Shown here in pieces: positions 59,199 through 64,000 of a DNA stretch of 64,000 nt. Where the stretch lies: NCBI GenBank assembly GCA_001949185.1, contig BDGG01000004.1, positions 538,793-602,792 of the forward strand, in the 5' to 3' direction. Numbering within the stretch: the stretch's first letter is position 1; the number at the start of each line of letters is the position of its first letter. The notes under the pieces were generated by a model. It had not been told where the DNA came from and did no database searches. It saw only the letters and a program-made list of their open reading frames with translations. A program made the translations under genes and the position numbers. This stretch comes from Ramazzottius varieornatus. Lineage: Eukaryota; Tardigrada; Eutardigrada; Parachela; Ramazzottiidae.

Positions 59199-62100
59199 TT
59201 ACAACGTGGTGTCGATCTTCTTCGGCACTTCCCACGTAAATTCCGGGCGACCGAAATGGCCGTACGAAGCAGTCCGCTGGAATATCGGGTCCTTCAGCTT
59301 CAAATCTCTTTAACAAGAGAAAAACCAGGCTAGAGTTTGACCTGCTGCAAGGTTGCAGCTTAAACAACGAAAAATAATCTATATAGAAGTTTTACGATTC
59401 GGAGATTATTTTCTCAAGTGGCGCACGGTTCTGGTCAATAACAAGAAATTAGTGCGCTACTCGAGAAAAGAATCGACTCCATCGTTTTCCTAGTGGTGCA
59501 GTCCTACAGTCTGTAATACTGTACCGTGCGCTACCTAGGGCAACAAACAGGCTCGATACGATTTTTATTCAAGTGGAGCACGCTTCCATCCAGCAACAAT
59601 GAGCAGGTGCGCCACTTGGGATAAAAATCGTGTACGTGTCTTTTTTCGACCTCCCAATAGTTCTCCTCACGACGAGCTGTTTATGTCGCAAACGGTTGAT
59701 TTAAAATTTGAGTTTGCTTGATCAACGGAAATTAGTCGTTAGTGAGGCAAAATTGCGTTTTTCGAAAGTCTCGGAAACGGGAGTGGAAATGCGCGAGTTT
59801 TGCGGGGTAGGTTTGCAGGCAAACTTTGCCTCCTGACTAGGCTGAAATGCATGGTTTTCTCTCTGGCTAGTCTCTGTCTGTCGATATCCCCGACACTAAT
59901 AGGTATCAAGAAGCCCATACGTGAAACGGTATCTCGCAACGTGAAGCACTGTGCAGACAGAGATCAGCTGAGAAATGAAAATTTGAAATTTTGAGTCAAG
60001 TGTGCAGAGAATAATCCGTTTTCGCTTTCAAGATAAGCTACTCGAGGGCTGCTTATATTGGAAGCGACACTTCGTAATCCACTTTCAAAATCAACACAAT
60101 CAACGGAGTTTTACGGCCTGTCGTGAGGAGGACTAATTATCCATTTATTTTCCAGAAAAATTCTGAAATATTTCTGAATGTTGAATTTTAGCGCGGAGCT
60201 TCTGCACTTACTGCATTATGACGCCTGGGCGAAGGTCGAAGTTCCTTTGCACCATGCGGAGTAACTGCTTCTCGGAATACTTGGAGGTACCAAAGTGGAA
60301 CACGGCTACGGAGAGGGGGTGAGCAATACCAATGGCGTAGGATATCTGCACCAAAACGCGACGAGCCAAGCCAGCCTTGACCAAGGATTTGGCTACCCAC
60401 CGTGCAGCGTACGCTGCCGAACGATCGACTTTGGTCGCGTCTTTCCCGGAGAAGGCACCACCACCGTGAGCACCCCAACCACCGTACGTGTCGACGATGA
60501 TTTTTCTCCCCGTCAAACCAGCGTCACACTGAAGCACAAAAACCATAAAGAAATTCACCGAGAATATTCAAACTGAATCTCGGCAAACAAACTCCGCACA
60601 AACGGTTTTTCTGAAGTGGCGCACGGCCTTCGCCATCAATATCGAGAACATGCGCCACTTGGGGAAAACCTGGACAAAATTGTTTTCCTAAAGTGGCGCA
60701 CGTTGTCGAAGTTATTGACTGAGAGCGTGCGCCACCTGGGAAGCCCAGATTTTTGCCGATTCCCAATCGCTTTGTTGTGGCGAAATGGCATTTAAACTTA
60801 CGAAAGGACCGCCCATGGTAAAGGTTCCGCTCGGGTTGATGTGGTAGATAGTCTCTTCTGTCAAATACTGCGCAGGAATGACAACTTTAATTATGTTTTC
60901 CAAGACAGCTTTCTTCAAGTCCTCCAGCGAGATTTTGGGACTGTGTTGTCCAGAGAAGACAACGGTATGAACCCGTCGAGGAATACAGGCGCCATTTTCC
61001 AGATGGTACTCCGCAGTCACCTACGAGAAAAATAAGTTAATTTCCAGTCTGACGAATCAGACGTTCTATTTTGTTATACTTGAGATTTGCAGTCAGGTCT
61101 GGCCCAAGGGAAGGTCCCGTTCTTCATCAGCTCTCCCCATTTCTCCGCCATGCGATGGGACAGGTGCAGCGTCAACGGCATGCATTCTTCGGTTTCATCG
61201 GTGGCATAACCGAACATCAGACCTTGGTCGCCGGCTCCAATGTCCGTTTCTTCTCTGCCCTGGTGAACGCCAGCGCTGATTTCCGGTGCTTGTTGCTCGA
61301 GTGCAACCAGCACATTGCAGGTCGTTCCATCGAAACCTAAAAGCCACTGGTGTCAAACTAAATCTCCGGCGGAATATCAACAGATTCGAATCAAATTTCC
61401 GGCTTTGATACTGCCCAAGCCGGTAGTCGATATAATTAACAAGCAACCGAACTCTGAGACGGGTAAGTTCGCGGAAAGCGGCTTAGGAAGGTTTGATCTT
61501 GTCAGCGTTCGATGTCCTCCGTATTTTCTTCGCTCGCAAAAATCAGGCCAACCGCAAACGGTGCGAATGCATCCGATTTATATGGGAAAGCGAACGTAAC
61601 GTAGGTACCTTTGTCAGAGTGATCGTAGCCGATTCCTCGGACGGTATCGCGGACGACTTTCTGGTAGTCAACGACAGCTTTCGACGTTATCTCTCCGCAC
61701 ACTAAAATCATGCCCGTCTTCGACACCGTCTCTGAAACAAAAAGCTATTATATAATCCATCCATCTTCACATTAGATTGCCGAGTTCGGAAGTGAACGTA
61801 CCACAGGCAACTTTCGCGTTGGGGTCTTGCTTCAAATGTGCGTCGAGGATAGCATCGCTGATTTGATCGCACAACTTATCTGTCAAACACACACGAATAC
61901 AGCGGTGACAGTTACTTCCGGTCTTCCTTCTTCACCGCTTCCTCTAGCTCAAGGCCATCTGAAAACATTCGTCGCGAGCCGGGGAGAACAAACTAGAGTG
62001 AGTAATCATTAGTGCTACGCGTGCGCTGTGAAAATACTGCTCTGGATGTTACGTAATTCAAATTCACGTGATGGCGCACCAGTGCAACGTATCCACTCAA

Positions 62101-62368
62101 TCAAGCCAAATCAATCACTCCACCAAGAAAATGGATTTTACTGAACATTACACACGGTAAGCCGTACGCTCAAACGCACCAAAATTTGGCTAATTTGTCC
62201 ATCACGTCGCATCGTTCTGGCTCACGTTCTAAGGTTTTCCGATAACTATTTTAACAACCATAGTAGAATACCTGGGTGGCCTTCTCCCACGCTTTCCGAG
62301 GTGAACAGAAACGTGTCGATGTCATGCTTGTCGCCAGTCGAGCCTTCGTGGATACCAGCGCAGGCCAT
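59199..62368 (-). CDS. MAT2A: S-adenosylmethionine synthetase
   Basis: Cytosolic enzyme that makes S-adenosylmethionine from methionine and ATP. Seven minus-strand exons: 62368-62272, 61879-61802, 61731-61609, 61336-61080, 61020-60802, 60528-60212, 59307-59199; exactly 399 residues (human MAT2A 395) with all phases correct. Landmarks: [75 protein letters not shown] and the C-terminal [18 protein letters not shown]. One oddity: [13 protein letters not shown] at the exon junction, where animal enzymes have [13 protein letters not shown]. Two introns carry five palindrome cores between them. The start ATG at 62368 gives an N-terminus of normal length. Confidence 0.96.
59395..59665. repeat. palindrome array 8: three cores (MAT intron)
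   Basis: Three hairpin cores in a row in the long last MAT intron: 59412-59467 (tctcaagtggcgcacg ... agtgcgctactcgaga), 59490-59538 (tagtggtgcag ... ccgtgcgctaccta, eroded) and 59567-59621 (ttcaagtggagcacg ... aggtgcgccacttggga). Loops include ggtcaataacaa and ccagcaacaatg. The outer tips of a complete element are not clear. Confidence 0.85.
60577..60765. repeat. palindrome element 9: two cores (MAT intron)
   Basis: Left tip ctcggcaaacaaactccgca at 60579, then core 60612-60663 (tgaagtggcgcacg ... catgcgccacttgg) and core 60688-60740 (taaagtggcgcacg ... cgtgcgccacctgg). The inter-core bridge (aaaattgttttc) matches the inner arm of single-core copies. In the intron 60801-60529. Confidence 0.88.
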
Positions 62369-62729
62369 CTTCTGCCGTCAATGATGGTGATCCGGGAGGG
62401 AAACGATATTTTAGAGCGGCTTCCTACCGTTGCCGAAAGAAAGCTTTCCCTCAGTGTACCAGAGTAGAGCTCCAGAAAGTGTCGAGTGGTTCTAAAAGAA
62501 ATGTAGAGGAAAACTTATTTTGGTGAATGGTGGGATTCGAAACAGTTAGTGGAAAATCAAGCTTTTCTGTGGTTTGTCAGCGCAGGCCGAAGGCGGTCCC
62601 TCTGGCGTATACTCTGTGTGATGTTACAGATGACATGCCAACCGTATATTGAGCTGACCTAACATGATATAACATAACGTAACGTCTTTTCGGCCACTTC
62701 GATCAGCTCGTTCAGTTGTCCACTAGGTA
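62369..62729. other. MAT upstream region
   Basis: 5' flank of the S-adenosylmethionine synthetase gene. No feature recognised. Confidence 0.5.
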
Positions 62730-63206
62730 CAGCAATTCGCCGTACCCAATTAACCTATAGAGCGTGAATTTCAACCTCTACCCCGCGGGCCCCGCCCGAC
62801 TTACAAGACTCGATTTCTCGCCATCCTTCAGCGCACGTCAACGGCTCTCACATCCCAGCGCACTCCAAAAAGGATTTAGTTACTTTCAAATCAGTGCGTG
62901 CTAGGCTGTGGCCTAAGGTTGCCCGTTCCCTTTTCGGTTCCATTCCTGATTTCGCTTGGAAAATAAGAATTCCGCTTCGTTCCGGCTGAGCTCCATTTGG
63001 ATCGCTGGAACTCCTAATCGGAATACAAGGATCTGGCCGGAATTCTGCTTATCAAAATCTGGTTTTGCCCAGCAAAATTCCCGTTTTTTGCGCCAATCGG
63101 TCGAGCTAAAGGATAGCCAGAAACCAAGTTTCTGAATCGGGACGGGTCTCCGGGGTAAGGGTAGAAATTCACGCTCCATAGCTTAATTGGGTACGGCGAA
63201 TCACTG
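62730..63206. mobile_element. hAT-type MITE, 477 bp, 8-bp target duplication
   Basis: Terminal inverted repeats of about 50 bp: left cagcaattcgccgtacccaa, right (reverse-complemented) cagtgattcgccgtacccaa, both continuing ttaa-ctat-gagcgtgaattt. The flanks are actaggta (62722-62729) and actaggtc (63207-63214), an 8-bp duplication with one change. CAG-type tips and 8-bp duplication identify the hAT superfamily. No transposase inside. Confidence 0.88.
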
Positions 63207-63214
63207 ACTAGGTC

Positions 63215-64000
63215 CAAACGTCACTCCGGAATCCGGATCGGCGGATTCATTCGTCAAGTTCCTGGAGTTGTTCCTATCGTGTTTCGCAGGTGATTCCCAG
63301 GCTCACCAGTACCCCGTCTTTGGAACGATCATCGCTGAAACGACATTGTTTAACTTAGATCGATGGATGAGGCTAAGGGAAACGGTATACCGCTCGGTGC
63401 TCGCGAAGCCAACGCAGGAGAAGTGACTGGCGATGGGAGAACAGACCGGCAGCCTTGAGTATGAAACACCGCTACAGAGTCAGTTAAGCTCTAGCTGGGA
63501 AGGTTGGTTGCCCGAACGGTTAGAAAGGTATCAGGTTTACGGAAGTCGGGAAGCTACTCTGATTCTGGCCGACCGTGAGTTACGGCAAACCATCAAGCGC
63601 GGGCCGGCCGTAGACTTGTCTCCCCGCGGGAGACCAAAAATAACTTTGAAACCATCTGCAAGCGCTTCCTACTGCCTGTTTTTGCCCCGAATGACTGTTG
63701 AGGTCTCATTGGCGAAAATATCACGCTTTAACTACGCGGAGTTCTTTGCTTTGCCAAGAACCAGTTTATTGCGCATGCTGCCGTACACGGAATGGTGGGT
63801 CTCGCACCAAAACTCGACCTACTTGTGAAAGTCTCCCCTATTGACGCATTGCCCGGTTGGCTTTCCCATGGTATCAGGTTCCCTGATGGACTAGCGGATT
63901 CATTGTGCCGTGTTCTTTTATCATCATTCAATCAGTTGAGATACGCAGATGGGGTTCACTAACCAGTCGGGTACCGCGAGAGGACCGGAAGTGCCGCCCC
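63215..64000. other. right edge, no firm gene
   Basis: One plus-strand ORF of 131 codons (63433-63828) starts with ATG but shows no recognisable motif, and the composition does not resemble the other genes here strongly enough to call it. Confidence 0.35.

Noticed and set aside
62730-63206. Minus-strand ORFs of 60-90 codons
   Set aside because: They lie wholly within the hAT-type MITE and are chance openings with no transposase motif.
63433-63828. 131-codon ORF at the right edge
   Set aside because: ATG start and length are acceptable, but there is no domain, signal peptide, splice context or recognisable similarity. Listed as unassigned.

Overview
This is nuclear DNA from a small-genome invertebrate. 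Genes are split by short GT-AG introns, usually 60-350 bp, and are packed closely on both strands. The gene set (natriuretic-peptide-type receptors, a gustatory-receptor-like protein, a CLIP-domain protease homologue, glycine/tyrosine-rich secreted proteins) points to an ecdysozoan, and a tardigrade is my best guess. That guess is inference from gene content and compactness; no marker gene in the window proves it. Wherever I give a full exon chain, the exon lengths add up to an intact reading frame, which I used as an internal check.

Layout. 1-7.3 kb: one HIG1-domain gene, then a repeat-rich block holding a TA-flanked MITE, a foldback, and a dead mariner inserted in one arm of a larger inverted repeat. 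7.3-20.4 kb: an ERCC8/CSA WD40 gene, a truncated receptor-guanylate-cyclase-like gene, a TEX2 lipid-transfer gene, and ALG8 diverging from TEX2 with only 82 bp between start codons. 20.5-23.3 kb: a second, related receptor whose coding exon is split by a 589-bp transposable element. 24-36 kb: sphingosine-1-phosphate lyase, a ZCCHC10-like protein, a complete furin, and an ABHD16-type lipase. 36-38 kb: a small TIR element and a piggyBac-like remnant between long inverted repeats. 38.5-46.4 kb: an orphan GPCR, a gustatory-receptor-like gene, and a large unrecognised secreted mucin-like protein. 47.8-56.7 kb: a small secreted tyrosine-rich protein, a CLIP-domain serine protease homologue with a lost catalytic serine, a second GPCR, a disordered type II membrane protein and a glycine-rich secreted protein. 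57.6-62.4 kb: TM2D3 and S-adenosylmethionine synthetase. 62.7-63.2 kb: a hAT-type MITE.

How the genes work together. There is no operon-like pathway. Several genes serve the secretory and membrane system: ALG8 (N-glycan precursor assembly), furin (proprotein cleavage), TEX2 (lipid transfer), SGPL1 and ABHD16 (lipid breakdown). Others encode secreted or surface proteins that would pass through that system.

The most distinctive signal is a family of short palindromic elements with a GTGGCGCAC/GTGCGCCAC core. I found it at ten sites, all inside introns of housekeeping genes and none between genes. A second strong signal is the pair of receptors that both lack the kinase-homology and cyclase domains, one of them visibly broken by a transposon.
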